Of a stretch of DNA of 5,709 bases, positions 5,681 through 5,709 are shown in pieces (within the stretch, counting starts at the first letter, position 1; each line of letters opens with the position of its first letter). Under the pieces are notes generated by a model. It was not told the origin of the DNA. It worked only from the letters and a program-made list of their open reading frames with translations, and did no database searches. The position numbers and the translations under genes were made by a program. Origin of the DNA: Spirochaetales bacterium (GTDB lineage: Bacteria > Spirochaetota > Spirochaetia > B11-G9); contig JALTGJ010000508.1 in assembly GCA_027077185.1 (NCBI GenBank), forward strand, positions 1 to 5,709, given 5' to 3'.

Positions 5681-5709
5681 AACATGCACCCGAATCACGT
5701 TACAATTTC

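Noticed and set aside
5651..5707. A minus-strand frame entering from the right edge and ending at TGA, possible 3' end of an upstream gene
   Set aside because: Eighteen residues without a recognisable motif are not enough to claim a gene; mentioned only as context for the CxxC ORF.
5668..5709. A plus-strand frame opening with ATG at 5668 (MSNREHAPESRYNF) and running off the right edge, possibly a divergent gene
   Set aside because: Only 14 codons are visible, there is no ribosome binding site before the ATG, and it overlaps the minus-strand promoter-like signal. Sequence beyond the edge is needed.

Overview
The window is low in GC (about 35-40% by eye). It reads as one densely packed minus-strand gene cluster from a bacterium that swims by chemotaxis and signals with cyclic di-GMP. 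The spirochaete-like flavour of the sugar mutase N-terminus and of the GAF-GGDEF protein suggests a free-living or host-associated spirochaete. That assignment is an inference from sequence memory; a clostridium-like Bacillota is the main alternative.

Layout, in the direction of transcription (right to left): (1) an upstream region at 5645-5709 with a promoter-like -35/-10 pair and an inverted repeat centred on the -35; (2) a 45-codon ORF with a CxxC zinc-knuckle-like motif (5524-5661); (3) a 224-aa protein I do not recognise, with an acidic C-terminal half (4839-5513); (4) a 42-aa small ORF with a good ribosome binding site (4700-4828); (5) a HAD-superfamily phosphatase of the phosphoglycolate phosphatase type (4010-4660); (6) a 579-aa alpha-D-phosphohexomutase (2258-3997); (7) a GAF-GGDEF diguanylate cyclase (1231-2274) whose start lies inside the end of the mutase gene; (8) the N-terminal 399 codons of a transmembrane methyl-accepting chemotaxis protein (1-1199), cut by the left edge of the window.

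Spacing is operon-like throughout: 10 nt, 10 nt, 39 nt, 12 nt, a 17-nt overlap and 31 nt. I found no rho-independent terminator between the genes, so a single transcript is plausible. Two sugar/phosphate metabolism enzymes sit in the middle. A cytoplasmic sensor that makes cyclic di-GMP and a chemoreceptor follow, so the cluster mixes central carbohydrate metabolism with motility and second-messenger signalling. Whether the genes are linked in function or only share a transcript cannot be decided from sequence alone.

No tRNA, rRNA, CRISPR array, insertion sequence or attachment site was seen, and no gene-free stretch exceeds 300 bases. The least explained parts are the two tiny ORFs, the 224-aa protein between them, and a 12-bp tandem duplication that has copied the start codon of the chemoreceptor gene.
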